Assembly (NCBI RefSeq): GCF_000717645.1
Contig: NZ_JNZZ01000016.1
Location: 1-64,000, forward strand
Source of the DNA: Streptomyces californicus
Lineage (GTDB): Bacteria > Actinomycetota > Actinomycetes > Streptomycetales > Streptomycetaceae
Direction of reading: 5' to 3'
Length of the DNA: 64,000 nucleotides
The position numbers and the translations under genes are program-made. The notes under the pieces were generated by a model, which did no database searches, was not told the DNA's origin, and was given only the letters and a program-made list of their open reading frames with translations. Below, piece after piece: positions 52,082-60,504 of the stretch; position 1 is the stretch's first letter; each line of letters begins with the position of its first letter.

Positions 52082-52894
52082 ATGAACGTGAACGCACGCG
52101 GGCTGAACCCGGACGGAACGATCGCACGGGAAGGCGCACCGGACCGAGTGCCCGAGTCGTTCGCCCCGGTCGTCGACGCGGCCCGCGCGGAGATCGGCGC
52201 CCGGTTCGACGCGACGCGGCTGCACAGTGCCTACATGTACGGCAGCATCCCTCGCGGCACCGCCGTCCCCGGCCTCTCCGACCTCGACCTGCTGCTCGCC
52301 CTCCACGCGGAGCCCGCGGAGGCGGACCGGACCGACGCCCGCACGATCGAGAGGGTCCTCGACCGTTCCCATGAACGGATCGACGGTGTCGGCATCCTGC
52401 TCCACGGCGTGGCGACGCTGATGAGCGAGGCGGAACGGTACGACGGCGGTTTCTTCATCGCCTGCCTGTGCACGCCGCTGCTGGGACCCGATCTCGCGGA
52501 ACGGCTCCCCCGCTACCGCCCCACGTCGCTGCTGGCCCGGGAGACCAACGGCGACCTGGCGCTCGCCCTGCCCCGCTGGCGCTCCCGGGCCGCCGGAGCC
52601 GCTACGGACGCCGAACGCGAGACGCTCTCCCGGACGGTCGGCCGCCGTCTCGTGCGCACCGGATTCACGCTGGTCATGCCGCGTTGGGAAGGTTGGACGA
52701 GCGATCTGGGCGAATCGGCCGAGGTGTTCGGGCGCTACTACCCCGAGTGTGCGGAGCAGATGCGGATCGCCGCTGCTGCCGGCCGCACTCCCACGGCGGA
52801 CCCGGCGGTGCTCGGCATGTTCCTCGACCGGCTGGGGCCCTGGCTCGCGGCCGAGTACACCGCGGTGCACGGCACGAAGGCACCGCGTCCCTGA
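52082..52894 (+). CDS. Nucleotidyltransferase-domain protein
   Basis: This 270-aa protein carries the polymerase-beta-type motif YMYGSIPRGTAVPGLSDLDL (G-S then D-x-D, about residues 50-70) and a helical C-terminal half. It resembles stand-alone MNT or aminoglycoside-nucleotidyltransferase-like proteins of unknown substrate. ATG 52082. It has no toxin-antitoxin partner (HEPN) next to it. Confidence 0.75.
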   Translation: MNVNARGLNPDGTIAREGAPDRVPESFAPVVDAARAEIGARFDATRLHSAYMYGSIPRGTAVPGLSDLDLLLALHAEPAEADRTDARTIERVLDRSHERIDGVGILLHGVATLMSEAERYDGGFFIACLCTPLLGPDLAERLPRYRPTSLLARETNGDLALALPRWRSRAAGAATDAERETLSRTVGRRLVRTGFTLVMPRWEGWTSDLGESAEVFGRYYPECAEQMRIAAAAGRTPTADPAVLGMFLDRLGPWLAAEYTAVHGTKAPRP

Positions 52895-52952
52895 ATCGCG
52901 GACTCCCGCCTCGGTGGAGGACGGGCCCGCGCGGGCGGGACGGCGAAGGCGT

Positions 52953-53561
52953 CTACGAGGGCGGGCCCGTCCGGGGTGCGCTCTCCGCGTCCTCACCGCC
53001 GTCACCGCGCTGGTGGCCGCGGCGGGCATCCCGGTCGAAGATGCCCAGGAGCTCGCACGGCCCGCCCTCGGCGCCGATCGCGTGCGGGAGCATCGTGGGG
53101 AACTCCGCGGCCTGGTTCGTCTCGATCCGCAGGCGCCGGTTGCCCAGGAGCAGGATCGCGGTGCCGGAGAGGACGACGAGCCATTCCCGGCCCGGATGGG
53201 CGCGCAGCCGCGACGGGTTGTCGGGCGGCGGCTCGGTCAGCCGCTGCCGGATGACGGTCATGCCCGGTTCGGCTTTGATGGGCCACCGCAGCCGGTCATG
53301 GGTCCCGTCGGTCACCGGGTGGGAGACGATGTCGTCGGCGGCGGTCTCAACCAGCTGGTCGAGGGTCGTGTCGAGGGCACGGGCCAGCGTGACGAGCTGG
53401 TCCAGAGCCAGCCGACGACGGCCGTTCTCGATCCGGCTCAGCGTGGACTGGCTGATCGCGGCACGCCCGGCCAGCTCCTCCAGCGACCACCCCTGGGCCA
53501 CGCGCAGGGCCCGGATGCGTCTGCGTACCAGGCTGTCCAGCTCACCGCCCTCTTGCGTCAT
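52953..53561 (-). CDS. XRE-family regulator with cupin domain
   Basis: This is a 202-aa protein. The HTH is at residues 9-64 (IRALRVAQGWSLEELAGRAA, ISQSTLSRIENGRR). The cupin is at about 105-180 (HPGREWLVVLSGTAILLLGN, then TMLPHAIGAEGGPCELLGIF). Such regulators sense a small ligand in the cupin barrel. ATG 53561 is used because the HTH begins there. Confidence 0.85.
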   Translation of the reverse strand: MTQEGGELDSLVRRRIRALRVAQGWSLEELAGRAAISQSTLSRIENGRRRLALDQLVTLARALDTTLDQLVETAADDIVSHPVTDGTHDRLRWPIKAEPGMTVIRQRLTEPPPDNPSRLRAHPGREWLVVLSGTAILLLGNRRLRIETNQAAEFPTMLPHAIGAEGGPCELLGIFDRDARRGHQRGDGGEDAESAPRTGPPS

Positions 53562-53779
53562 GGGCGTGACTGTATGCGACAGGAGCAAAACGGCGGGCTC
53601 CCCCCTCTGATCGCGGCGCCGGCTCCGGGGCGTCGCATCCTCACCTTCGCGCATACGCACATGACTGACGCCTCTCGATCGCGACCACACGCATGGAATG
53701 CACAAGTGCCTCTCCAACCGTCAGCAGCCGCCATTCAGGAGAGTGACACCTCGACACCAGTTGTCGTACCTTCCGTCGT

Positions 53780-54190
53780 GTGACCACACCTCGCGAACCG
53801 CATGAAGATCGACACGGCGTTGAGAACAAGATCTCTGGTGGAACCTTCCACGGGCCCGTCTTCCAGGCCGGTTCATTTCACGGCGAGGTGAGGTCCGACG
53901 GAGCATCCGGAACGGTGGACCCGGAGGAATTGATATTCCGCGCGGAGTTCATGAAACGCCAGCGCGCAGCATGGAAGGAAGAGGAGGCGGCCCGCAGGAA
54001 GAAAGCGGAGGAGAAGCGCGCCAAGACCGAGAAGGAACAGGCAGAGGTACGAATAGGGTGCACGTTCCTCGTGTTCTCCCTCGTGTTCGCGGCAGCCGCG
54101 TTCACTCTGATCTATTTCTCCCACAACTGGCCGGGGCTGGCCTGTGCTGCGCTTGCGTATGTGTGCTTCAAGAAAGTCATGTCGGACTGA
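53780..54190 (+). CDS. Small membrane protein with ISGGTFHGPVFQAG-type motif
   Basis: This is a 136-aa protein. Residues 14-37 read GVENKISGGTFHGPVFQAGS, FHGEV, a short beta-type motif that I associate with actinobacterial signalling and conflict proteins (often before NB-ARC, TPR or trypsin-like modules). Residues 55-90 form a highly charged coiled-coil helix rich in Lys, Glu and Arg. Residues 91-131 hold two membrane spans (CTFLVFSLVFAAAAFTLIYF, LACAALAYVCF). GTG 53780. The role is unknown; it could be a membrane-linked sensor or effector. Confidence 0.65.
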   Translation: MTTPREPHEDRHGVENKISGGTFHGPVFQAGSFHGEVRSDGASGTVDPEELIFRAEFMKRQRAAWKEEEAARRKKAEEKRAKTEKEQAEVRIGCTFLVFSLVFAAAAFTLIYFSHNWPGLACAALAYVCFKKVMSD

Positions 54191-54387
54191 CTCCCGAAGC
54201 TCACCCACCCACGGCCCCGGGGATCGAGCAGGACCGCCCCCGGCCAGGCGAACCGGCACCGGCGGCACCGGCCTCGTCCGACAGGGGAGGAGGGCCGGTC
54301 TTCCCGCGCGCTTCCCTCGTACCCCATTCACCTCGCACCCTCTGACGGTCGGCAGGGCGGGCGGTCAGCTCACCGCGGCCCGTGCGG

Positions 54388-54747
54388 TCAGGCGTTCTTG
54401 CGGGCCGCTTCCCGGCGTTGGCGTTTGCCCAGCGGGGCCTGGGAGAGGTCTTCGGCGGTGCTCCTGAGGTTCTTGTGGCCGTAACCGCGTTCGGCCAGCC
54501 ACGCCTTCGCCGCCTCCTCGGCCCGTTCGGTCGCCGCGAGGATGTCCTCCTCCGCCTCCCCCGCGTCGAGGAAGCGGAAGGCGAAGGCCGGCCGCGCGGC
54601 CAGGTCGTAGGTGAGGTTCCCCTCGGGGGTGAAGGCGGCCCGCAGGACGTCGTGCTCCTCGGCGCGGGCCAGGAGCTCGGCACGCTGGTCGGCGTCGAGT
54701 CCGTCGAAAACACCGCGGACGATGACGCGGAAGGTACGAGTGCTCAT
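54388..54747 (-). CDS. DUF6204-family protein
   Basis: This 119-aa protein reads RTFRVIVRGVFDGLDADQRA, ELLARAEEHDVLRAAFTPEG and DLAARPAFAFRFLD. It has a single ferredoxin-like fold and a basic C-terminal tail (GKRQRREAARKNA). I associate this pattern with DUF6204, common in Streptomyces and without assigned function. ATG 54747. No signal peptide. Confidence 0.7.
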   Translation of the reverse strand: MSTRTFRVIVRGVFDGLDADQRAELLARAEEHDVLRAAFTPEGNLTYDLAARPAFAFRFLDAGEAEEDILAATERAEEAAKAWLAERGYGHKNLRSTAEDLSQAPLGKRQRREAARKNA

Positions 54748-54944
54748 AGGGGGACCCTAACCAGCACGCCCGACATCGCTCCAACGACTTTTCCACCGGA
54801 TACCGGACACCGGAACGCGGCTCCGTCGTGCGGCGCCCGCGCGGATCCCGGCCGCTCCCGGGCCCGCGCGTGTGCGGCCGTGGCCGGATTCGGCGTCGGA
54901 CCCGCGTTGTGGCCCCGGCCCGGCGGACACGTACGGTACGGCAG

Positions 54945-55574
54945 GTGAACGAATCGCTCGAACCCGTGTCAGGCTCCTTCGCGACCGAGCCGGTCCGGGC
55001 CGCGACGACCCGCGTGTTCCTCGCGCTCGCCCCGCCCGACGACGCGAAGGACGAGCTGGCCCGGGCGTTGGGTCCGGCCTACGCCGCCTACCCCCGGATG
55101 CGCTGGAACCGGATCGAGGACTGGCACATCACCCTCGCGTTCCTCGGCGAACTGCCGGTCACCGCCGTCCCGCCCCTGACGCCTCCGCTCACCGGACTCG
55201 CGGCGCGGCGAGCACCGCTGCGGCTGGCGTTGCACGGGGGCGGCCACTTCGACGAGCGCGTGCTGTGGAGCGGGATCACGGGGGACCTGGAGGAGTTGCA
55301 CAGCCTCGCCGCCGAGGTGCGCGCCGTCGTCCGGGAGTGCGGTGTCCACTTCCCGGAGCGAGTGTTCCGCCCCCATCTGACCCTGGCCCGCTCCCGCCGG
55401 GGCGATCAGGCCGCCACGGTGGAGGCCGCGGCGGGCCTCGCGGGGTTCGCCGGCCGGGCCTGGGTGGCCGGGCGGCTGTATCTGGTCGGCAGCAATGTCG
55501 GGCGGGGGCCGGGCCCGATCCGCTACCGCACCATCGAGGCATGGGATCTCGGCCGCGGCCCGGAGCCGGCCTGA
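54945..55574 (+). CDS. thpR: RNA 2',3'-cyclic phosphodiesterase (2H family)
   Basis: This is a 209-aa protein with the two H-x-T/S motifs of the 2H superfamily: HITLAFLGE and HLTLARSRR. Total length and the spacing between motifs fit ThpR/LigT-type enzymes, which open 2',3'-cyclic phosphates on RNA. GTG 54945 is chosen near the start of homology; the N-terminal 20 residues are not conserved-looking. Confidence 0.85.
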   Translation: MNESLEPVSGSFATEPVRAATTRVFLALAPPDDAKDELARALGPAYAAYPRMRWNRIEDWHITLAFLGELPVTAVPPLTPPLTGLAARRAPLRLALHGGGHFDERVLWSGITGDLEELHSLAAEVRAVVRECGVHFPERVFRPHLTLARSRRGDQAATVEAAAGLAGFAGRAWVAGRLYLVGSNVGRGPGPIRYRTIEAWDLGRGPEPA

Positions 55575-55617
55575 CCGGGGTGGCACGGCCCCGTACCGCG
55601 ATCGCGGCGACGTACTC

Positions 55618-56349
55618 CTAGCCGAGGTGGAACGGGAGCGCCGGGGCCAGCTCGCCGAGGGCGCGCGTCTCGGCCTCGGTCGGGTCGCGCCTCCCGGTGC
55701 CGACCAGCAGCACGTCCTCGTCGGAGAACGCGGCGGGGAACACGACGGGCGACGCGGCCCCGGCATCGGAGAAGCCGCCGGGGAGGGCGGCGCCGGCGAT
55801 CCGCTCGACCATCTCGCGCGAGCGGGCGAGCCCTTCCGGAGGCGGGCCCGCCACGCCGGGCAGGTGAGCGGTCAGGTCGAGGTGGTGCAGCGTCCACTCC
55901 AGGACGTACGCGGCGAGATAGTCGCCGACGGTGAGGACCTCGCCGCGGGTGGAGACCCGGAGGCCGGGATCGGCGAGCCGGGCGGCGCGGCCGGCGGCGG
56001 AGCCCACGTCGTCGAGGTGGAACATGAGCAGCGCCGGATCCCCGTAGGCGGCGGCCAGCCGCACGGTCAGCGCGTCGAGCGGGTCGTCACCGGTGGGCGG
56101 GGTGCCGGAGACGGTCCAGTAGGTCAGCGCGTCACGGGTCGGCTCCCCCTCGGCGGGCGTGGCCAGCGTGATCAGGACGTCCTGGGCGTCGATGACCAGA
56201 TGGCACACCAGGTCCCGTACGAGCCAGCCCGCACAGCCCGAGGGCCGCTCGAAGTCCTCGGCCCGGAGGCCGGCGGCCGCCGTGCGCAGCGCTGCCCATG
56301 TCCGCGAGAAGAGATCCACGGCGGCCACGGTAGTACCGGTCGGCGGCAT
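55618..56349 (-). CDS. Maleylpyruvate isomerase-like (mycothiol-dependent DinB-fold) protein
   Basis: This 243-aa protein opens with the family pattern AAVDLFSRTWAALRTAAAGL and CAGWLVRDLVCHLVIDAQDV (with the metal-ligand His). A further YVLEWTLHHLDLTAHLPGV carries the His pair. This is the TIGR03083-type actinobacterial family of DinB-fold proteins thought to use mycothiol; the substrate is unknown. ATG 56349. Confidence 0.8.
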   Translation of the reverse strand: MPPTGTTVAAVDLFSRTWAALRTAAAGLRAEDFERPSGCAGWLVRDLVCHLVIDAQDVLITLATPAEGEPTRDALTYWTVSGTPPTGDDPLDALTVRLAAAYGDPALLMFHLDDVGSAAGRAARLADPGLRVSTRGEVLTVGDYLAAYVLEWTLHHLDLTAHLPGVAGPPPEGLARSREMVERIAGAALPGGFSDAGAASPVVFPAAFSDEDVLLVGTGRRDPTEAETRALGELAPALPFHLG

Positions 56350-56390
56350 CCGTGAGCGGTCTTCCGCGGCGTCCTTCCCGGGCGTCGCGC

Positions 56391-57017
56391 TCAGACGGCG
56401 CCGGGAGCCGCGGGCCGGGTGTGCGTCAGCAAGAACTCGGTCGCCCGTGCGATGGCCTCGGCCGAGGTGGCGTACACGGCCTCCGACTCGTCCTCCCTCT
56501 GGTCCGCGCCGGTGGCGGTGTACCACCAGGCGTCGGCGCCCGGGTCGTGGTGGATCACGGCGTCACCCCCCGCGTAATGCAGCGGGATGGATTCGCTGGC
56601 GGACTTCTTGGGCACCGCGTGGGGCCACTTGAGACGGGCGGACTGACGCTTGATGCCGCCCCAGGCCACACCGAGCTGGGCATAGCTGGCGCCGCCTCGC
56701 CCGGCGACGGTGGCCGCGCTCTCGGCCAGACGCTCGACGGACAGCTTGGCCTCGTGCAGCGACCGCAGGAGCGCCAACTGCACATCGGGAGCGGCCATGA
56801 GCGCGGTGTCGAACGGCTTGCCCGCGGCGCGGTAGGCGTGGGCGCGTGTCGAGATCCGTTCGGCAAGAGATCGTGCCGCGTCGAGCACCTGCTCGTCCAT
56901 GTCGAACGTGTCGCCGGTGCCGGGGTCGCGCCAGGCCGGGTCCACCGGCGTCAGGACCGTGGTCCAGAAGTCGTCGTCGCTCGGTTCGGGAGTCGGAATC
57001 GTCCTCGCATCGCTCAT
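56391..57017 (-). CDS. Hypothetical soluble protein
   Basis: This 208-aa protein (MSDARTIPTPEPSDDDFWTT to FLLTHTRPAAPGAV) is cytoplasmic. A helical middle (SLHEAKLSVERLAESAATVA, GRGGASYAQLGVAWGGIKRQ) is followed by a Trp/Tyr-rich end (DPGADAWWYTATGADQRED). The LGVAWGGIKRQSARLKWP stretch looks like a degenerate HTH. No family is recognised. ATG 57017. It is divergent from the MFS transporter. Confidence 0.6.
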   Translation of the reverse strand: MSDARTIPTPEPSDDDFWTTVLTPVDPAWRDPGTGDTFDMDEQVLDAARSLAERISTRAHAYRAAGKPFDTALMAAPDVQLALLRSLHEAKLSVERLAESAATVAGRGGASYAQLGVAWGGIKRQSARLKWPHAVPKKSASESIPLHYAGGDAVIHHDPGADAWWYTATGADQREDESEAVYATSAEAIARATEFLLTHTRPAAPGAV

Positions 57018-57098
57018 GCGACAAACATAGCTGTCGCAGCTATTTCTGACAAATTTTCCTGTCATCGAGTTCGGGCGACAGGTCACCCTACCGACAGT

Positions 57099-57132
57099 CC
57101 GTAACTGTACCTTCCATAAGGTACAGTTACGG
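57099..57132. promoter_or_regulatory. Operator for the TetR regulator
   Basis: Perfect 15-bp arms (left CCGTAACTGTACCTT, right AAGGTACAGTTACGG) with a 4-base centre lie 33 bp before the MFS gene. The form and position fit a TetR-family operator overlapping the promoter of the transporter-regulator operon. Confidence 0.8.
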
Positions 57133-57165
57133 TGATCGACAGCGGCTCTCGCAGCGAGGTTCAGG

Positions 57166-58677
57166 ATGATGACCACAGGCACGTCTCGGCGCTGGCTGCT
57201 CCTGGCGGTGGTGAGCGCGGGCCTTCTGCTGATCACCCTGGACAACTCCATCCTGTACGCGGCGCTGCCGACGCTGGTGGAGGATCTCGGGGCGACCAGC
57301 TCCGAGGGGCTCTGGATCATCAACGCCTACCCGGTCGTCATGGCCGGCCTGCTGCTCGGCAGCGGCACGCTCGGAGACCGGGTCGGGCACCGGCGCATGT
57401 TCCTGATCGGGCTCGTGGTCTTCGGCGCGGCCTCCCTCGTCGCGGCCTTCTCCCCGACCCAGGAGGCCCTGATCGGGTCACGTGCCTTCCTCGCGGTCGG
57501 AGCGGCCGCGATGATGCCCGCCACGCTGGCGCTGATCCGGGTCACCTTCGAGGACGAGCGCGAGCGCAACGTGGCCATCGCGGTCTGGGGCACCATGGCG
57601 GTCGTGGGCAGTGCGCTGGGGCCCATCATCAGCGGCATCCTGCTCCAGCACTTCTGGTGGGGATCGGTCTTCATCATCAATGTGCCGGTCGTCGTCATCG
57701 CACTCGTCGCCACCCTGGCCCTCGCTCCCCCGAACGACCCGGACCCCTCCAAGCACTGGGACCTCGTCTCGTCCCTCCTGGCGCTCGTCGCCCTGGTCGG
57801 CCTCGTCATGGCGATCAAGGAGACGGCGAAGACCGGCCCCGCTTTGGCCGTCATCGCCGCCGCCGTCCTCGCGGCGACGGTCGGAGGATGGGCCTTCGCC
57901 AGGCGTCAACGTCAGCTGCCTCACCCCTTGCTGGAATTCGCGATCTTCCACAACCGGGCGTTCCTCTCGGGGGTGCTGGCCGCCGGGTTCGCCCTGTTCG
58001 CCATCTCCGGCGTCCAGCTCGTCACCACTCAGCGCTTTCAGTTGGTGGAGGGGTTCACGCCGCTGCGCGCCGGGTTCCTCGTGGCGGCCGTCGCCCTCGG
58101 GGCGTTCCCCACGGCGATGCTCGGGGGCGCCGTCCTGCACCGGGTCGGACTGCTTCCGCTCATCACCGGGGGCCTCGCCCTGGGGGCGGGCGGCACCGTG
58201 CTGGTCCTGCTGAACTTCGCCACCAGCATGCCGCTCCTGGTCACCGGGCTGATCGTCACCGGTGCCGGTCTCGGCGCGGCCATGTCCGTGGCCTCCAGCG
58301 CGATCATGGGCAACGTCCCCGCCCGCAGGGCCGGTATGGCCTCGTCCGTGGAGGAGGTCTCGTACGAGTTCGGCGGCCTGATCGCGGTCGCGCTGCTCGG
58401 CAGCCTGCTGACCGCCGTCTACTCCGCGACCGTCGACCTTCCGGCCGGGGTGCCGGAGCGGGCGCGGGACAGTCTCGACAGCGCGCTCGCACTGGCCGGC
58501 GAGGGGGCCGGGGCCGACACGGCGCTGATCACCGCGGCGTCCGAGGCGTTCGACGGCGCCTACTTCGCCGTGATGACCGTGGTCGCGGCCGCGCTCGCCG
58601 TGGGCACTCTGGTGACCGGCCTGCTGCTGCGCCGCCACGGCCCCGGATCAGCACTGTCCGGCCCCGCACACCACTGA
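57166..58677 (+). CDS. MFS drug-efflux transporter (DHA2, 14-span type)
   Basis: This is a 503-aa protein with about 14 hydrophobic spans. Family features are VTLDNSILYAALPTLVEDLG-like start (LLITLDNSILYAALPTLVED), GDRVGHRRMFLIGL in the first cytoplasmic loop, and span 5 GTMAVVGSALGPIISGILLQ. It exports drugs or toxic compounds by proton antiport. It is followed after 21 bp by a TetR regulator, the usual repressor-last arrangement, and preceded by the operator at 57099-57132. Confidence 0.9.
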   Translation: MMTTGTSRRWLLLAVVSAGLLLITLDNSILYAALPTLVEDLGATSSEGLWIINAYPVVMAGLLLGSGTLGDRVGHRRMFLIGLVVFGAASLVAAFSPTQEALIGSRAFLAVGAAAMMPATLALIRVTFEDERERNVAIAVWGTMAVVGSALGPIISGILLQHFWWGSVFIINVPVVVIALVATLALAPPNDPDPSKHWDLVSSLLALVALVGLVMAIKETAKTGPALAVIAAAVLAATVGGWAFARRQRQLPHPLLEFAIFHNRAFLSGVLAAGFALFAISGVQLVTTQRFQLVEGFTPLRAGFLVAAVALGAFPTAMLGGAVLHRVGLLPLITGGLALGAGGTVLVLLNFATSMPLLVTGLIVTGAGLGAAMSVASSAIMGNVPARRAGMASSVEEVSYEFGGLIAVALLGSLLTAVYSATVDLPAGVPERARDSLDSALALAGEGAGADTALITAASEAFDGAYFAVMTVVAAALAVGTLVTGLLLRRHGPGSALSGPAHH

Positions 58678-58698
58678 CACGACGGCACGGGAGCGACC

Positions 58699-59244
58699 AT
58701 GCGAACCAGCAAGCGGACCCAGATCCTCGACGCCGCCACCCGGGTCGTGCAGCGGGAGGGCGTCAAGAGCGTCACCTTCGACTCCGTCGCGGCGGAGGCC
58801 GGGGTGACGAAGGGCGGGCTCCTCTACCACTTCGCCTCCCGGGAGGACCTCGTCCAGGCGATCCACCAGCACCTGGCCGACCGGTGGGAGGCCGATCTCG
58901 TGGCGGCGGCCGGCAAATCCGCCGCCGAGGCCACCCCGGGCGAACGGCTCGCCGCCTACACCCGGGTCTCCGTCCAGAGCTCCACGCGCGCCGAACTGCT
59001 GCTGATGCTCGAAGGGTCGACGAACCCCGCGCACGCGGCGGTCTGGGACGCCGTGACCGAACGGTGGGCGCCGTCCGCCGCCGGGGCGGAGGGCGAGCGG
59101 GAGGCGCTGGACCGGTTCATCGTCCGGCTCGCGGCGGACGGCTTGTGGTTGTACGAGTCGCTGACGCCGGAGCGGTTGGACCCCGAGCTGCGACGGGCCG
59201 TCGCGGACCGCATCGCCGAGGCCCTGGCGCGCGACGAGCGCTGA
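58699..59244 (+). CDS. TetR-family repressor of the MFS gene
   Basis: This is a 181-aa protein. The HTH is at 5-50 (RTQILDAATRVVQREGVKSV, TFDSVAAEAGVTKGGLLYHF). The C-terminal ligand domain is of TetR_C type (SSTRAELLLMLEGSTNPAHA). It lies in the same operon as the transporter and most likely binds the 57099-57132 palindrome, released by the exported compound. Confidence 0.88.
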   Translation: MRTSKRTQILDAATRVVQREGVKSVTFDSVAAEAGVTKGGLLYHFASREDLVQAIHQHLADRWEADLVAAAGKSAAEATPGERLAAYTRVSVQSSTRAELLLMLEGSTNPAHAAVWDAVTERWAPSAAGAEGEREALDRFIVRLAADGLWLYESLTPERLDPELRRAVADRIAEALARDER

Positions 59245-59413
59245 CCATCCGTTTCCAGGGCGGCTCGGACCCGTCGCCCGGAGCCGGTGGACTCGGTCCG
59301 CGGCGGCCCGGCACACGGGCGGCGGGCCCGGCGCGCCCTGCCCCGGCGCGCGGCCTGACCGGGTGCCCGAACCGCCCTGGTGCGCGGCCGGAACCGCTTG
59401 GGGCCGCCACCGC

Positions 59414-59902
59414 TCAGGCGGCGTCGGCGGTCTCTCCCAGGGCTGTGGTGAGGCGGCGCAGGACGTCCTGCAGCCCGAGGACCTCCTCGACCGACAGGCC
59501 GGTGGCGGCCAGTACGCTCCGTGGAACGGCCAGCGCCCTGTCGCGCAGGTCGGCGCCCTCGCCGGTCGGCTCGATCAGGACGGAGCGTTCGTCCTCGCGG
59601 CTGCGCTCGCGCCGGACCAGACCGGCCGCCTCCAGGCGCTTCAGCAGGGGCGAGAGGGTGCCGGAGTCCAGATACAGCCGTTCCCCGATGGCCTTGACGG
59701 GCTGAGGGCCGTGCTCCCACAGGACCAGCATGACGAGGTACTGCGAGTAGGTGAGTCCGAGATCCTTGAGGGCCTGCCGGTAGAAGCCGCCGAACGCCCG
59801 TGACGCGGCATGCAGCGAGAAGCAGACCTGATGGTCCAGTCGCAGCAGCTCCGCGTCGGGGACGGTGGGCAGGTCGGGCCGGTCACCCGGAGTCGTGGTC
59901 AT
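59414..59902 (-). CDS. ohrR: OhrR, MarR-family organic peroxide sensor (1-Cys type)
   Basis: This is a 162-aa MarR protein. The sensing Cys is C27 in DHQVCFSLHAASRAFGGFYR, and it is the only Cys, which marks the 1-Cys class that is oxidised together with a small thiol. The winged HTH is at about 60-120 (GPQPVKAIGERLYLDSGTLS, PLLKRLEAAGLVRRERSRED). It is divergent from ohr with operator-like repeats between. ATG 59902 is preferred; a longer frame starts at 59929. Confidence 0.9.
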   Translation of the reverse strand: MTTTPGDRPDLPTVPDAELLRLDHQVCFSLHAASRAFGGFYRQALKDLGLTYSQYLVMLVLWEHGPQPVKAIGERLYLDSGTLSPLLKRLEAAGLVRRERSREDERSVLIEPTGEGADLRDRALAVPRSVLAATGLSVEEVLGLQDVLRRLTTALGETADAA

Positions 59903-59934
59903 GCCACCAGCGTACCGCCGCCCACCCAATCAAG

Positions 59935-59959
59935 TTGTACACAACTTAGTTGTGTGCAA
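59935..59959. promoter_or_regulatory. OhrR operator in the ohrR-ohr intergenic region
   Basis: Two palindromic elements, TTGTACACAA (59935-59944) and TTGTGTGCAA (59950-59959), are spaced 15 bp apart centre to centre in an AT-rich island between the divergent genes. Together they look like a MarR/OhrR binding region. Confidence 0.7.
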
Positions 59960-60014
59960 TCTTTATGGCAGTGGCCGCGACCACCCCGGTCGAGGCTCCG
60001 TAGGAGGGTCACCC

Positions 60015-60425
60015 ATGGACGCGTTGTACACCGCCGCCGCCACCGCCAACGGCCGCGAGGGCCGTGCCGTGAGCTCGGACGGTCAGCTCGATCTCCCCCT
60101 GGCCATGCCCCCGGCGCTCGGCGGCAGCGGCAAGGGCACCAACCCCGAACAGCTCTTCGCGGCCGGGTACGCGGCCTGCTTCGCCAGCGCGATGGCGTCG
60201 GTCGGGCGCGAGATGAGGATCGACACCAAGGACGCCTCCGTGACCGCCGAGGTCTCCATCGGCAAGGACGGCGGCGGCTTCGGGCTCGCGGTCGTCATGC
60301 GGGTGGAGCTGCCGGACTCCCTCGCGGGCGAGACGGGACGGAAGCTGGTCGAGGCCACCCACGCCTACTGCCCGTACTCCAAGGCCACGCGCGGCAACAT
60401 CGACGTCGAGCTGGTCATCGAGTAG
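60015..60425 (+). CDS. ohr: Organic hydroperoxide resistance protein Ohr
   Basis: This is a 136-aa protein with the redox Cys pair of Ohr: C55 in GYAACFASAM and C119 in HAYCPYSKAT. The catalytic-loop Arg is in NGREGR (R14 or R17). It reduces organic hydroperoxides with lipoylated or thiol reductants. ATG 60015 follows TAGGAGGG. It is divergent from ohrR. Confidence 0.93.
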   Translation: MDALYTAAATANGREGRAVSSDGQLDLPLAMPPALGGSGKGTNPEQLFAAGYAACFASAMASVGREMRIDTKDASVTAEVSIGKDGGGFGLAVVMRVELPDSLAGETGRKLVEATHAYCPYSKATRGNIDVELVIE

Positions 60426-60464
60426 CCGCACCGCGACCGTCCGGGAGCCGCACGACCGGTTCGG

Positions 60465-60501
60465 GCGGGGCCGGCCGGGGAGCACCCGCGGCCGGCCCCG
60501 C
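60465..60501. terminator. Bidirectional terminator after ohr
   Basis: Perfect 13-bp arms (left GCGGGGCCGGCCG) with an 11-base loop lie between the convergent ohr gene and the double hydrolase gene. Confidence 0.7.
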
Positions 60502-60504
60502 TCG

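Noticed and set aside
50471..53029. 852-residue minus-strand frame over the sugar dehydrogenase and nucleotidyltransferase genes
   Set aside because: Low-complexity composition typical of an antisense shadow; both plus-strand genes carry clear family motifs.
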